Assembly: GCF_040567655.1 (NCBI RefSeq)
Contig: NZ_JBEXAC010000001.1
Span: 248,001 to 312,000 of the forward strand
Source: Chitinophaga sp. H8
GTDB lineage: Bacteria; Bacteroidota; Bacteroidia; Chitinophagales; Chitinophagaceae
Direction of reading: 5' to 3'
DNA: 64,000 bases
Position numbers and translations under genes: made by a program. This document shows positions 20,953 to 30,362 of this stretch, piece by piece (the first letter of the stretch is position 1; the number at the start of each line of letters is the position of its first letter). The notes under the pieces were generated by a model. The model searched no databases and was not told the DNA's origin. It saw nothing but the letters and a program-made list of their open reading frames with translations.

Positions 20953-23900
20953 TTAAAAACTGAACGTCCCTATCAATACCCCTTCCTTACCTGCCTTCGG
21001 CATTTGCAGGGTTATCACTTTCCGCTCTTCCGTTCCATTTGAATAATTGGTATAGATTTCAGCCATCACGGTGGTAGGGCCGGTAATACTTACCTGGGTA
21101 TCACCATAATAATTTACTGCTATCTTATATTTTCCCTTAGACGCTTTTTTCAGCATAAACTGTTCCGGTCCGAATCCCTGCGTAATATCCTGGCTGATAC
21201 GGCCTCCCGCACTGGTAGTTTTATTGTTGTAAAAACATTTCTCTCCATTAGGATCGGTTACCCACAGGTCAATATCCGTATCATTTTTATTCCAGTTCAG
21301 CACTACTCTTACATCAACAGGCATGGGCCGGATCAGTGCTTTGTCTATACGGCTGGTATTTACTTTATGCTTGTGCCGGGATATCAGGTTGTTTATTTCT
21401 GTGATGATAATTTCCTCAATACCATGGTCACGTGCCGCTGCCGCCTGTGTATAGGATTGGGTAAGCACACTGTATAAAGTATCTAAAGCCAGCTGGTAAT
21501 TGCCGCAATCAGCCAGTGCCAAGGCATAATCCCGGTAGCTCTGGGCATCCATTGGTCGCCAGTCCAATACTTTTTTGGTGATAAACACTGCTTCATCAAA
21601 AGCACCGGCTTCTTTAAGTTTATAGGCCAGCAGTTTAAACAACGCCGCATTTTCCAGCTCCAGATCAGCAATGTTGCTAAGGATCAACAGGGCTGTATCA
21701 GGGCGTTTTTGCTGATAAAACCAACTGGCGATATCATAATAAAAAAGCGGTGTACTGATATATTCCTCCCTGATCCGGAGATATGTTTTATAAGCTTCGG
21801 CAGGACTAACATCTGTCAGTTTTTTCATATAGGCATTGTCGCTTTTGAATACCGGTGTTTCAATGGCTGATGGCCGTTGTGCGATGCTATTATCTGCCAT
21901 ATCATCCCTGCCAGCTTTACGTCTGGCAGCGGGTTGAACTACCACACCTGCTGCTCTGCTTTGCAGGGCACTACCTGCATTTCCCACAACAACTACGTCT
22001 GCCAGTTTGCTCTCAGATGCGCCCAGCGCCATTTCCCGCTCCATCCTTCTGTCAGCTGCTGCAGGGGGCGCATAGTTAGCTACCGGGCTGGCAGCCGCGG
22101 ATTCGCTGTACAATATAGCTGGTGCAGTACTATCTGTATACTGTACCGGTACAGGCGCACCTGGTTTATTAGGCTGGGGGTAGATTTTCCGGGGAGTAAA
22201 TACCTGGCTCCACCAGGTATTCAGCTCTGTGGCTTTGTTCCTGGCACGGTCCAGTAAATCATTTACCCGTTCTTCTTTTTCTGCCAGGGCTTCTTTACGC
22301 AGCTGATTGTATTCAGGCAGTAGTTCTTCCGGCGGTGTGATATCGTAACGCACATAATCGGCTACTGTTTCCAGTACAATCAGGCTGGTATTGCGGGTAA
22401 CGATACCAAACTGTTTGCCCAGCAGGCTGATATCTTCTTTATGTTTTTCATATTGTATATCCATTTCTGCAATCTTCTTCTGCGCCCATACCCGGCTAAT
22501 GTTGATGGCTGTCTGGTTTTTGTCTGCTTTCAGTTGTACGGTCTTTTCCATCACCACCTCGCGCGGTGCATATCCAAATTGCAGGGTTACCGGCGCATCG
22601 GCGGAGGCAACGATACCGGCAACAGACACATGGCCGTTTACTACAACAGGCAGTGAAGGATATACTTCTGATAACTGGCGGTTACTTTTTATACCAAGGA
22701 ATTGCAGGGATTGTTGCCCCAGTTGTTTGGCGGCCTGTTCCAGAGAAGTATTATTCAGGTTGATGAATTGACCACCTGTTTGCATACTGATAAATTTCAG
22801 TACACTATAATCTGCTTTGGCAGCAGTATTGATGCAATGCACTGGTTTTTGCAGGGTGATCTGGTCTTTCCCAAATGTAGAAAGACCGTCTGTGAAGAAA
22901 AGGTATTCCTCCGCATTTAATACCCGGTTGGAGATGGTGCTGAAATTAGTGCCTCCGTCGTAGGTGATGTTCTCCAGCGCAGTTTTTAAAGCCTGCCAGT
23001 TACCATTGGTGATGGTAAAAGTACCTGCCTTTACAAACCGGGTATTTAGTATTCCCAGCTCGATGGTCAGATTTTGTTGCTGGGTGATGATCTTGTCGAG
23101 CAAAGCCAGTTCTTTTTTAGTATCCCGGTGCAGGCTGCTCAGGGAAGCATCCCAGATAATACCTATCCGGTTGGCCCATTTACGTGGCCGGTGTTGCGCC
23201 TGGGGGTAGGCATTGATTAAAAAGTAATAGCTGTCGCCTGCGGCCTGCATCAGTGCTTCGGGCATATCACTGGTTTTGGGCAGGTTAATGGTAAGCGATT
23301 TATCTGGCTGATAGTTGGTTTTATGCATGGTAGCCATATAATTCCGTCCATTGTTGCGGAAGCTGAAACTTCCGTCGGGCTGTTCTGTCAGTTCCGGTTT
23401 TTCCACACTCTCAAATACGGTGGTTTTGAGCTTAAAGGAGGGGATAGCGGTATTATATGCCAGGGGAAGGTGATAACGTAAGGCCTGCTGTCCATCAGGC
23501 TTTAATTCTTCCTCGTAAGCCACCAGGATGGTACGGTTGCCACCGGCAGGCAGTGGATAAATACGGGTACGGAAATTATTCCCTTCCACCTTTTCCAGCA
23601 TGCCCGGATCTACCCGCCGCCGTTCAATACTCTCAAATACCTCTGTGGCTTTCGCCTTTTCCACCGGAACGGCTTCTCTCAGACGCCCGTTGATATCCAG
23701 CGCATAGCGGCTTACACTTGCACCTTCCGGCAGAGGAAAGGTAAGCTCACCTTCCAGTACCCGGTGGCTGGCGTTATGGAAAGTCATGGTCATCACCGTA
23801 GTGGCAATGGTACCTGTTACCTGCACATCAATGTCGAGCGATTGCAGCTTCACTGCCTGCTTATCTTCTTTACCGCCGGTATCAGTGCTTTTAAGCCTGG

Positions 23901-23976
23901 GCAGCTGGGCCATGCTATTGGTGCCTCCCACCAGCAGGAGGAGGAGTAAAACGGATGAATGGATGAATCGTATCAT
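20953..23976 (-). CDS. VIT / von Willebrand A / DUF2135 exported protein
   Basis: A 1007-residue exported protein (signal peptide 1-23, ending SMAQ). Residues about 45-165 form a VIT domain (FPLPEGASVSRYALDINGRLREAVPVEKAKATEVFE). Residues about 270-420 form a VWA domain with a MIDAS-type DASLS at 276-280 and FTDGLS at 361-366. A Pro/Ala-rich linker (600-705) contains VVVVGNAGSALQSRAAGVVV (661-680), resembling a SusC plug start. Residues 720-830 are helical and TPR-like, and 885-1000 form a DUF2135 domain (WNKNDTDIDLWVTDPNGEKC). Related proteins are surface or periplasmic with unproven function. It stands alone, convergent with the upstream unit. Confidence 0.9.
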   Translation of the reverse strand: MIRFIHSSVLLLLLLVGGTNSMAQLPRLKSTDTGGKEDKQAVKLQSLDIDVQVTGTIATTVMTMTFHNASHRVLEGELTFPLPEGASVSRYALDINGRLREAVPVEKAKATEVFESIERRRVDPGMLEKVEGNNFRTRIYPLPAGGNRTILVAYEEELKPDGQQALRYHLPLAYNTAIPSFKLKTTVFESVEKPELTEQPDGSFSFRNNGRNYMATMHKTNYQPDKSLTINLPKTSDMPEALMQAAGDSYYFLINAYPQAQHRPRKWANRIGIIWDASLSSLHRDTKKELALLDKIITQQQNLTIELGILNTRFVKAGTFTITNGNWQALKTALENITYDGGTNFSTISNRVLNAEEYLFFTDGLSTFGKDQITLQKPVHCINTAAKADYSVLKFISMQTGGQFINLNNTSLEQAAKQLGQQSLQFLGIKSNRQLSEVYPSLPVVVNGHVSVAGIVASADAPVTLQFGYAPREVVMEKTVQLKADKNQTAINISRVWAQKKIAEMDIQYEKHKEDISLLGKQFGIVTRNTSLIVLETVADYVRYDITPPEELLPEYNQLRKEALAEKEERVNDLLDRARNKATELNTWWSQVFTPRKIYPQPNKPGAPVPVQYTDSTAPAILYSESAAASPVANYAPPAAADRRMEREMALGASESKLADVVVVGNAGSALQSRAAGVVVQPAARRKAGRDDMADNSIAQRPSAIETPVFKSDNAYMKKLTDVSPAEAYKTYLRIREEYISTPLFYYDIASWFYQQKRPDTALLILSNIADLELENAALFKLLAYKLKEAGAFDEAVFITKKVLDWRPMDAQSYRDYALALADCGNYQLALDTLYSVLTQSYTQAAAARDHGIEEIIITEINNLISRHKHKVNTSRIDKALIRPMPVDVRVVLNWNKNDTDIDLWVTDPNGEKCFYNNKTTSAGGRISQDITQGFGPEQFMLKKASKGKYKIAVNYYGDTQVSITGPTTVMAEIYTNYSNGTEERKVITLQMPKAGKEGVLIGTFSF

Positions 23977-24379
23977 ATGGCTGTTTTTCTTTCAGGATGC
24001 ACAGAAGATTCAAATTGCATAAATGCACACGTTATTTTTTGAGCTATTAGCTTTTAGACTTTAGCTGTTAGCCTGATGTAGCGAATGATTTGATATTGAT
24101 TTATTTTGAGTATTTTAATCTTATGATGGTTAATATTGTATCATAGTATGTTTTTTGCCATATCTTATTTCATACCCTTTTATACTCTCTTCATACTCTA
24201 ACTATGCTTTAACCATGCTTCAAGCATAGGGAAAGGCAGGTGTAGGGGGGATTACCCGGAATCATCGTAGCGGGAGGATTGATCCCGTTATATGGTTACC
24301 ATCCGGAGGTGCTCAGGCAGTCAGTTTCCGGGCAGTAGCGGATTTAATGTATTTTAGTACCGGCATTAATTCTTTCAGC
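23977..24379. other. Intergenic region with short repeats
   Basis: No gene is visible. The left part carries four degenerate 7-bp repeats (24047-24074). Around 24169-24230 several quasi-repeats of CATACTCT and ATGCTT occur in a T/C-rich stretch, ending with AAGCATAG, a partial inverse of CTATGCTT. The right part is the leader of the AraC gene. Confidence 0.5.
24047..24074. repeat. Four degenerate heptamer tandem repeats
   Basis: TTAGCTT, TTAGACT, TTAGCTG and TTAGCCT lie head to tail. All share TTAG at the start. Such short tandem heptamers are known as variable repeats in several bacterial genomes. Confidence 0.7.
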
Positions 24380-25243
24380 ATGGAACCGACTTTTACGATT
24401 GCACGTGATACTGATAATGAGCCTTTGGTGCTCTTAAAAGCGATTGATGAGCATACGGAATGGCAGCGTATGAATATGTATGTAGTGATCTGGCTGGCTA
24501 CCGGCAGTTGTAATTGTCATACCGGTAAAGCCGTTTATGGCATAAAAGCACCCGCTCTGCTATTTTTTGCACCTTATCAGCACTATACCTTTACCTCCAC
24601 TACAGGATTTACAGGAGAGCGTTTATATTTTCATGGGGACTTTTACTGCATTGAACGCCATAAAAAGGAAGTAGCCTGTAACGGAATTCTGTTTAACAAC
24701 GTATATGACCCGCCCCAGGTGCTGCTGGATGAGGAGAATGCCACCGCTGTAAGTAACTATATCCGCTTGTTACGGGAAGATATGCGCCGCTATGAGGACG
24801 CCTCCAGGGAAGATATGGTGGTAGCTCATCTGAAAATACTACTGATCATTGCAACCCGCCTCAAAATAAAACAACTGGCCGATGCCCAATTATTGTTGCC
24901 GGAAAGTACCCGCCCCCAACTACAGGAGCTGCACCGCCTCATAGAAACTCATTTTCTTACCTGGCATAAGCCGGCAGACTATGCTGCTGCCATGTTCCTG
25001 TCGGTAAAGGCATTATCCCGGCTTACTGGTAAATACCTCTCCAAAACCCCTTCAGAGCTGATCACAGAAAGGATTATCCAGGAGGCTAAACGTGCCCTGC
25101 ACTTTACCAATCTGAGTATCAAGGAAATTGCTGCCCAACTGCATTTTGAAGACCCCTATTATTTCAGCCGTCTTTTCAGGAAGTATACAGGAGTTACCCC
25201 TACCGAGTTTCGCCAGAAAGTGGGTGTTATTTTACTGGAATAG
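24380..25243 (+). CDS. AraC-family transcriptional regulator
   Basis: A 287-residue regulator. The N-terminal half is a cupin-type domain (WLATGSCNCHTGKAVYGIKAPALLFFAPYQHYTF). The C-terminal DNA-binding part has VKALSRLTGKYLSKTPSELITERIIQEAKRAL and the signature KEIAAQLHFEDPYYFSRLFRKYTGVTPTEFRQK. An in-frame ATG at 24347 would add eleven residues (MYFSTGINSFS); 24380 is preferred because it begins the conserved region, but neither is proven. It may control the DUF417 gene downstream. Confidence 0.92.
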   Translation: MEPTFTIARDTDNEPLVLLKAIDEHTEWQRMNMYVVIWLATGSCNCHTGKAVYGIKAPALLFFAPYQHYTFTSTTGFTGERLYFHGDFYCIERHKKEVACNGILFNNVYDPPQVLLDEENATAVSNYIRLLREDMRRYEDASREDMVVAHLKILLIIATRLKIKQLADAQLLLPESTRPQLQELHRLIETHFLTWHKPADYAAAMFLSVKALSRLTGKYLSKTPSELITERIIQEAKRALHFTNLSIKEIAAQLHFEDPYYFSRLFRKYTGVTPTEFRQKVGVILLE

Positions 25244-25309
25244 GACTGAAAGGGCTTTTTGTCCGGGTATTGGTGACATTTATCCATTTTAACCCGTAGC
25301 GATGCCAGG

Positions 25310-25317
25310 TAATTTTG
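25310..25317 (+). promoter_or_regulatory. -7 promoter element that decides the DUF417 start
   Basis: TAATTTTG matches TAnnTTTG, with TTTT at 25287-25290 at the right distance for a weak -33 box. The predicted transcript starts near 25324, after the in-frame ATG at 25302, so 25341 is the first usable ATG. Confidence 0.5.
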
Positions 25318-25340
25318 TTGCAACGATAAAAACGGCAAAT

Positions 25341-25907
25341 ATGGGAACACTACGGCATATGATGAAAGCAATCAGCACACTGGATAAAGCTGGCATCCGT
25401 TTATTACGCATCGCTATTGCGGTGATTCTGATATGGATAGGGGGGCTTAAATTCTTTCCCTATGAAGCAGATGGCATCACCCCTTTTGTGGCCAATAGCC
25501 CGCTGATGAGCTTTTTTTATAATCATCCGGAAGAATATAAAACACACCGGAATAAAGAAGGGGAGTTGGTACCCGCGAATCGGGAATGGCACAAAGCTAA
25601 CAATACCTATGGCTTTTCCTATGGCCTGGGTACGCTGCTGGTAAGCATGGGCGTATTATTGTTGTTTAACCGGGTATCCCCGCTGGCCGGTGCGGCAGGT
25701 GGGATTTTGGTATTCATCATGTCGATAGGCACCCTTTCCTTTCTGATTACCACCCCTGAAACATGGGTACCCGCCCTGGGCGACGGAGAACATGGTTTTC
25801 CTTACCTCTCTGCCGCAGGAAGGCTGGTGATCAAAGACTTTATTATGATGGGAGGCGCCGTGGTAGTAACGGCGGATGCCGCCCGGAAATACCTGGCAAG
25901 AGGATAA
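25341..25907 (+). CDS. DUF417 (YkgB/RclC-like) membrane protein
   Basis: A 188-residue membrane protein with four hydrophobic segments and the DUF417 signature RIAIAVILIWIGGLKFFPYEADGITPFVANSPLMSFFY, then GAAGGILVFIMSIGTLSFLITTPE. In Escherichia coli the relative RclC/YkgB is part of a reactive-chlorine response, but the biochemical function is not established. A Crp/Fnr gene follows 52 bp downstream with its own promoter. An AraC gene precedes it, as AraC-type RclR precedes rclABC in E. coli, though this AraC protein is not shown to be an RclR equivalent. Confidence 0.88.
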   Translation: MGTLRHMMKAISTLDKAGIRLLRIAIAVILIWIGGLKFFPYEADGITPFVANSPLMSFFYNHPEEYKTHRNKEGELVPANREWHKANNTYGFSYGLGTLLVSMGVLLLFNRVSPLAGAAGGILVFIMSIGTLSFLITTPETWVPALGDGEHGFPYLSAAGRLVIKDFIMMGGAVVVTADAARKYLARG

Positions 25908-25929
25908 TAGGTATACCAGGGAGAATGAA

Positions 25930-25937
25930 TAAATTTG
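25930..25937 (+). promoter_or_regulatory. -7 promoter element of the second Crp/Fnr gene
   Basis: TAAATTTG matches TAnnTTTG exactly, 22 bp before the ATG. It is framed by a small dyad, GAATGA at 25922-25927 and TCATTC at 25938-25943, which could be an operator over the promoter. Confidence 0.5.
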
Positions 25938-25959
25938 TCATTCACTAACCTGGCATGCT

Positions 25960-26598
25960 ATGCAGGAGCTGATAAAAACTACTTTTCCCGGTTTTGAGCC
26001 GGAGCTGATCACCGCACTTTTGACCGAAGGAGCATTTAAGACCTTCCATCCGGGAGATGTGCTGATGAGCACGGGCCAGTATTTCCGTTCTACTATTCTG
26101 GTGTTAAAAGGAAGGATCAAAGTATACCGGGAGGATCAGGAAGGGAATGAGTTTTTGATGTATTATCTGCAGCCAGGCCAGGCCTGTGCGCTTTCTATGA
26201 TCTGTGCTACCCGCCAGCAAACCAGCCAGGTAATGGCCAAAGCGGAAACAGACCTGGAAGTACTGGCCATACCCCTGGAATTTATGGACCAATGGATGTT
26301 GCAGTACAAGACCTGGTACTACTTTGTGCTGGAAACCTATCGCAGCCGCTTTGAAGAAGTGCTGCTCACCCTGGACCATGTGGTGTTCAGGAATATGGAC
26401 GAACGCCTGCTGTTTTACCTGAAACGCCAGCAGCATACCTTGCAGGCCAATATTTTTACCATTAGTCCCACCGAAATAGCCCAGGAACTCAATTCTTCCC
26501 GGGAAGTGATTTCCCGCCTGCTGAAAAAACTGGCGGAAAAAGGAATGATCCGCTTGCTGAAGAACCAGCAAGTGGAGATTACCCACCTGGATATTTAA
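25960..26598 (+). CDS. Crp/Fnr-family transcriptional regulator
   Basis: A 212-residue regulator: cNMP-type barrel (FHPGDVLMSTGQYFRSTILVLKGRIKVYREDQEGNEFLMYYLQPGQACALSMIC), dimer helix, and winged helix with FTISPTEIAQELNSSREVISRLLKKLAEKGMI. The recognition helix carries S-R-E-V-I-S-R. It belongs to the group without a cluster-binding cysteine set; two Cys occur close together (GQACALSMIC). It is placed between DUF417 and a siderophore-type receptor. The inverted repeat after its stop is a possible target site. Confidence 0.93.
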   Translation: MQELIKTTFPGFEPELITALLTEGAFKTFHPGDVLMSTGQYFRSTILVLKGRIKVYREDQEGNEFLMYYLQPGQACALSMICATRQQTSQVMAKAETDLEVLAIPLEFMDQWMLQYKTWYYFVLETYRSRFEEVLLTLDHVVFRNMDERLLFYLKRQQHTLQANIFTISPTEIAQELNSSREVISRLLKKLAEKGMIRLLKNQQVEITHLDI

Positions 26599-26611
26599 CC
26601 TGTTTTTTCCG

Positions 26612-26644
26612 TTATTGATAAATGTTTTTGTTGATTATCAATAA
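26612..26644. promoter_or_regulatory. Inverted repeat upstream of the siderophore receptor
   Basis: TTATTGATAA (26612-26621) and TTATCAATAA (26635-26644) are exact reverse complements 13 bp apart. They contain TTGAT and ATCAA half-sites as read by Crp/Fnr proteins. The site lies 14 bp after the Crp/Fnr stop and about 150 bp before the receptor start. It could be an operator or a weak hairpin. Confidence 0.4.
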
Positions 26645-26797
26645 GTTGTGTTTTTAAAATATCCGTTCACCGTTTACGCAAAAAGGAAACTTTATCCATA
26701 AAATGTTTAAAAAATTCCGCTTTGCGTAAATGCTTTTCCCGATCCGATACCTTCCATAATTGTGTTAGCTGTTCCTTTGCAAAAAATTATTAAGGAC

Positions 26798-29197
26798 GTG
26801 AAGCGCATACTTTTACTTATTTTATTGATTGTTTCGACGGGAAGTATCCTTTTTGCAACAGATGGTGAGCTGGAAAACGGAGGGGTGATTAAAGGTGTCA
26901 TCACTACGGCTGATGGCCAGCCGGCAGCATATGTAAATGTTATCCTGAAATCTACTACAAAAGGTGCCCTTACCGATGAGGATGGCCGTTTTATCGTAAA
27001 GAATATAAAAGAAGGGGATTATATCCTGATTGTTTCCCACATGGGCCTGAAATCGCAGGAAAGAACAATACATATTACCAAAAACAAAACACTGGACCTG
27101 TCTTTCTCTCTGGAAGAAACTTCCAGCCAGCTGTCTGAAATAGTGGTAGATGGTAAAAGAAGCCAGAACAGGAAGCCGGTAACTATCGGTAAATTACCTG
27201 TTGCAGCGATGGATTTACCGCAAAGTGTTACCATTATTGGTCAGGAAGTACTTCGTGATCAGCAGGCGCAGCGCTTAAGTGATGTGATCAAGAATGTGAA
27301 TGGTGTATACCTGACCTCCACCCGTGCCAGCACGCAGGAATCTTTCTCTGCCCGTGGATACGGTTTTTCCAGCAGTAATATGTTCAAAAATGGTTCCCGG
27401 GTCAATACGGGTGTGATGCCGGAAATGAGCTCCCTGGAAAGTGTGGAAGTACTGAAAGGAAGCGCAGCTATTCTGTATGGTAATGTGGCGCCAGGTGGTA
27501 TCTTAAACATGGTAACCAAACAACCTAAGTTTGAAGGTGGTGGAGAAATATCTATGAGAACAGGTAGCTTTGATCTGTTCAAACCTGCTTTTGATATCTA
27601 CGGTCCTATCAGCGGCAATGTAGCTTACCGTGTAAATGGTACTTATGAATCTGCTAACAGTTTCCGCAGCCATGTAGGTTCTCAGCGTTATTATGTAAAT
27701 CCTTCCCTGTTGTTCAAATTGGGAAGACGTACCGAATTGCTGGTACAGGGTGATTACCTGCAGCATGATTTTACACCGGATTTTGGTATTGGTACCCTCG
27801 ATAATAAAGTGATCCCGGATGTACCCCGTTCCCGTTTCATGGGAGCCAACTGGCAGTATTCCAAAACAAAACAAGCCACCGGTACTGCTGCTATTAAACA
27901 TGATTTTAATGACAACTGGAGCATTAAAGGAACTGTTTCTTACCAGAATTACAAGCGGGATTATTTTTCCTTAGAAAGAATCCAGGCAAAAGCAGATGGA
28001 GATTGGGAACGCCCGTTAGGTAAATCCTATACAGACGAAGATTATTTTATCGGACAGGTAGACCTGACCGGTAAGTTTAAAACAGGTAGCCTGGAACATA
28101 CCTTACTGGCAGGGATAGATGCAGACAGGTACAACACCAATGCAGATGCCTATAGCGGTTTGGGTAATTATGATATTATTAATATCCTGGATCCTAATAA
28201 ATATAAACAACGTACAGATATCCCTGTTTTTTCACCTACTACCACCAGTGTTACTATTACACAAAGAACAGGTGTTTATGTACAGGATTTAATCAGTATT
28301 TCTGAAAAGATCAAGTTTTTAGCAGGCGTACGCTATTCCTACCTGGAAAGCGGCAGTGCGAAGGTAACTGATCCTAAAACCAATACTGTTACCAAGAAGA
28401 ATGATAACTATGATCAGGCCTTCTCTCCACGTTTAGGGTTAGTGTACAAACCGATCAGCACTACTGCATTATTTGCCAGCTACTCTAATTCGTTTGTGGT
28501 AAATACGGCTACAGATATCTACCTGAATAGATTGAAACCCTCTATCATAGATCAGTTTGAATTAGGTGTAAAAAATGATTTCTTTGATGGCCGTTTATCT
28601 GCGAATGTAACCGCATATCGTATTAAGAATAATAACCTGGCACAAACTGCACCGTTCAAGGCAGATGGTACACCAAATGCTGATGCCGCATACAAAGAAC
28701 TGGTAGGTGAAACCACCAGCGATGGCGTAGAATTGGATATCGCAGGGCATCCGTTGCCTGGACTGTCTGTACTGGCAGGATACAGCTACAACAACATGCG
28801 TTATACCAAAACTCCGGCTACCAAAGGCAGCTATGTTGAAGGAGAACGCCTGGTAGGTACCCCTAATCATACTGCTAATGCAAGTGTGTTCTATACCTTG
28901 CAGACTTCTACACTGAAAGGATTGAAACTGGGTGTTTCTGCTTATTACATGGGAGAGCGTAATGCGGGCTGGAACAACACGAAGGATCAGACACAAACAT
29001 ATGACAGGCTGATCCCGGTGAGTGCATTTACTACATTGGACCTGTCTGCAGGATATACTTACAAACAGTTCTCTATCCTGGCCAAGGTATCCAACATCAC
29101 CAATACTTTGAACTATATGGTGCATGAAAACTACAGTGTAAATCCGATAGCTCCCACTGCTTTTGTAGCTACGCTGGCATATAAATTTAAATACTAG
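26798..29197 (+). CDS. TonB-dependent siderophore receptor
   Basis: A 799-residue receptor. I choose the GTG at 26798, preceded by TAAGGAC, because it begins the signal peptide MKRILLLILLIVSTGSILFA; another GTG at 26762 would add twelve residues. Residues about 25-105 (mature start) are a carboxypeptidase-regulatory-like domain (GVIKGVITTADGQPAAYVNVILKSTTKGALTDEDGRF). The plug follows (MDLPQSVTIIGQEVLRDQQAQRLSDVIKNVNGVYLTS, then SVEVLKGSAAILYGNVAPGGILNMVTK) and the barrel ends with LAYKFKY. The plug matches the FhuA/FpvA-type siderophore class. No Fur box was confirmed. It precedes a terminator and stands alone. Confidence 0.93.
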   Translation: MKRILLLILLIVSTGSILFATDGELENGGVIKGVITTADGQPAAYVNVILKSTTKGALTDEDGRFIVKNIKEGDYILIVSHMGLKSQERTIHITKNKTLDLSFSLEETSSQLSEIVVDGKRSQNRKPVTIGKLPVAAMDLPQSVTIIGQEVLRDQQAQRLSDVIKNVNGVYLTSTRASTQESFSARGYGFSSSNMFKNGSRVNTGVMPEMSSLESVEVLKGSAAILYGNVAPGGILNMVTKQPKFEGGGEISMRTGSFDLFKPAFDIYGPISGNVAYRVNGTYESANSFRSHVGSQRYYVNPSLLFKLGRRTELLVQGDYLQHDFTPDFGIGTLDNKVIPDVPRSRFMGANWQYSKTKQATGTAAIKHDFNDNWSIKGTVSYQNYKRDYFSLERIQAKADGDWERPLGKSYTDEDYFIGQVDLTGKFKTGSLEHTLLAGIDADRYNTNADAYSGLGNYDIINILDPNKYKQRTDIPVFSPTTTSVTITQRTGVYVQDLISISEKIKFLAGVRYSYLESGSAKVTDPKTNTVTKKNDNYDQAFSPRLGLVYKPISTTALFASYSNSFVVNTATDIYLNRLKPSIIDQFELGVKNDFFDGRLSANVTAYRIKNNNLAQTAPFKADGTPNADAAYKELVGETTSDGVELDIAGHPLPGLSVLAGYSYNNMRYTKTPATKGSYVEGERLVGTPNHTANASVFYTLQTSTLKGLKLGVSAYYMGERNAGWNNTKDQTQTYDRLIPVSAFTTLDLSAGYTYKQFSILAKVSNITNTLNYMVHENYSVNPIAPTAFVATLAYKFKY

Positions 29198-29235
29198 ATC
29201 AACAGTTAAACATACTATTCTACCCCCAAAGAAGC

Positions 29236-29262
29236 GGGCTGACCATTGGTCAGCCCTTATTT
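29236..29262 (+). terminator. Terminator after the siderophore receptor
   Basis: GGGCTGACCA and TGGTCAGCCC are exact inverse arms (29236-29245 and 29247-29256), followed by TTATTTTTTG. The GGGCTGACCA arm is shared with the inverted repeat at 13860-13965. Confidence 0.85.
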
Positions 29263-29347
29263 TTTGTCAGTTGGTTGCTCACTACTGTTAGCACAAGCAC
29301 TGCTGCCAGGAATACGGCACCTACTTGAATTATAGAGTGATTAAGGT

Positions 29348-30142
29348 TTAGAGAATACTTCTGACCAAACCTCCTTCTGCACGAAGTGCTGCGCCATTGG
29401 TAGCAGCAGAGCGGGGGCTGGCAACGTAGGTAACCAGGTTGGCGATTTCTCCTACATCGGCAAAGCGCTGGATGAGAGAGGAAGGACGCATGGTTTTGAA
29501 GAAGTCATCTTCTGCTTCCTGTGGTGTGATATTTTTGGAGGTAGCTAATTCCTTTAAGAATGCTGCCACCCCTTCTGATTTGGTAGGGCCAGGTAAAATG
29601 GAATTGACTGTTACCTGCGTTCCTTTTGTCAGCTCTGCCAGGCCGCGGCTGACGGCTAATTGGGCCGTTTTGGTAGTACCATAGTGGATCATTTCATCCG
29701 GAATCATGGTAGCAGATTCACTGGAAATAAAGATGATCCTTCCCCAGTTCTTTGCCAGCATTTTTGGGAAGAAGTGGCGGGATAAGCGCACTCCGCTGAG
29801 CACATTTACTTCAAAGAAGCGGAACCATTCTTCATCTGTAATGTTGGCAAAAGCTTTAGGTTCAAAAATACCAGCATTGTTAACCAGGATATCTATATCC
29901 GGGAGCGCCTGCAACAGCTGATTTACGGAGGCTGCATTGGAAAAATCGGCAGCTACGCCCGATACCTGTGCACCAGGTACCAGCTGTTTTAATTTGTTTA
30001 TGGTTTCATTTATTCTTTGCGTGGTTCTGCCATTTACAATTACAATCGCTCCCTCTTCCAGTAATTGCTGTGCAATAGCAAATCCTATTCCCTGGGTAGA
30101 CCCGCTTATAAAAGCTGTTTTTCCTTTTAACTGAAGATCCAT
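29348..30142 (-). CDS. SDR-family oxidoreductase
   Basis: A 264-residue short-chain dehydrogenase/reductase. Cofactor motif GSTQGIGFA near residues 14-22, NNAG at about 88-91, catalytic Ser in ISSESATMI and YGTTK giving Tyr and Lys. The ADFSNAAS segment after strand 3 fits an NADP-type class. No neighbour suggests a pathway; the gene stands between the receptor terminator and a 220-bp spacer. Substrate unknown. Confidence 0.93.
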   Translation of the reverse strand: MDLQLKGKTAFISGSTQGIGFAIAQQLLEEGAIVIVNGRTTQRINETINKLKQLVPGAQVSGVAADFSNAASVNQLLQALPDIDILVNNAGIFEPKAFANITDEEWFRFFEVNVLSGVRLSRHFFPKMLAKNWGRIIFISSESATMIPDEMIHYGTTKTAQLAVSRGLAELTKGTQVTVNSILPGPTKSEGVAAFLKELATSKNITPQEAEDDFFKTMRPSSLIQRFADVGEIANLVTYVASPRSAATNGAALRAEGGLVRSIL

Positions 30143-30329
30143 TGTTTTGTTTTTATTGAATATGATAAATAACTGATGGACGTTTGATATTGCAAATTTG
30201 GGCCCAATTATGTTATAAATGAAATAATATAGTGCAGGCTCAAAAACGGCCTTATCTATATGGGATATCCTAAAGTAATGGCTATCGGAAAGGGGGAAGT
30301 GTAGGAGGTCATTGGGGGCAAACGTAAAA

Positions 30330-30357
30330 GTAAAAACCGGAATAAGATTATTCCGGT
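30330..30357 (-). terminator. Terminator of the SOD/reductase operon
   Basis: On the minus strand ACCGGAATA and TATTCCGGT form a nine-bp stem around the four-base loop, followed by TTTTTACTTTTAC. It lies just after the stop of the reductase gene at 30363. Confidence 0.82.
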
Positions 30358-30362
30358 CTCTC

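Noticed and set aside
23977..24379. CRISPR-like array
   Set aside because: The repeats are 7 bp and degenerate, without spacers of constant length, and no cas gene is in the window.
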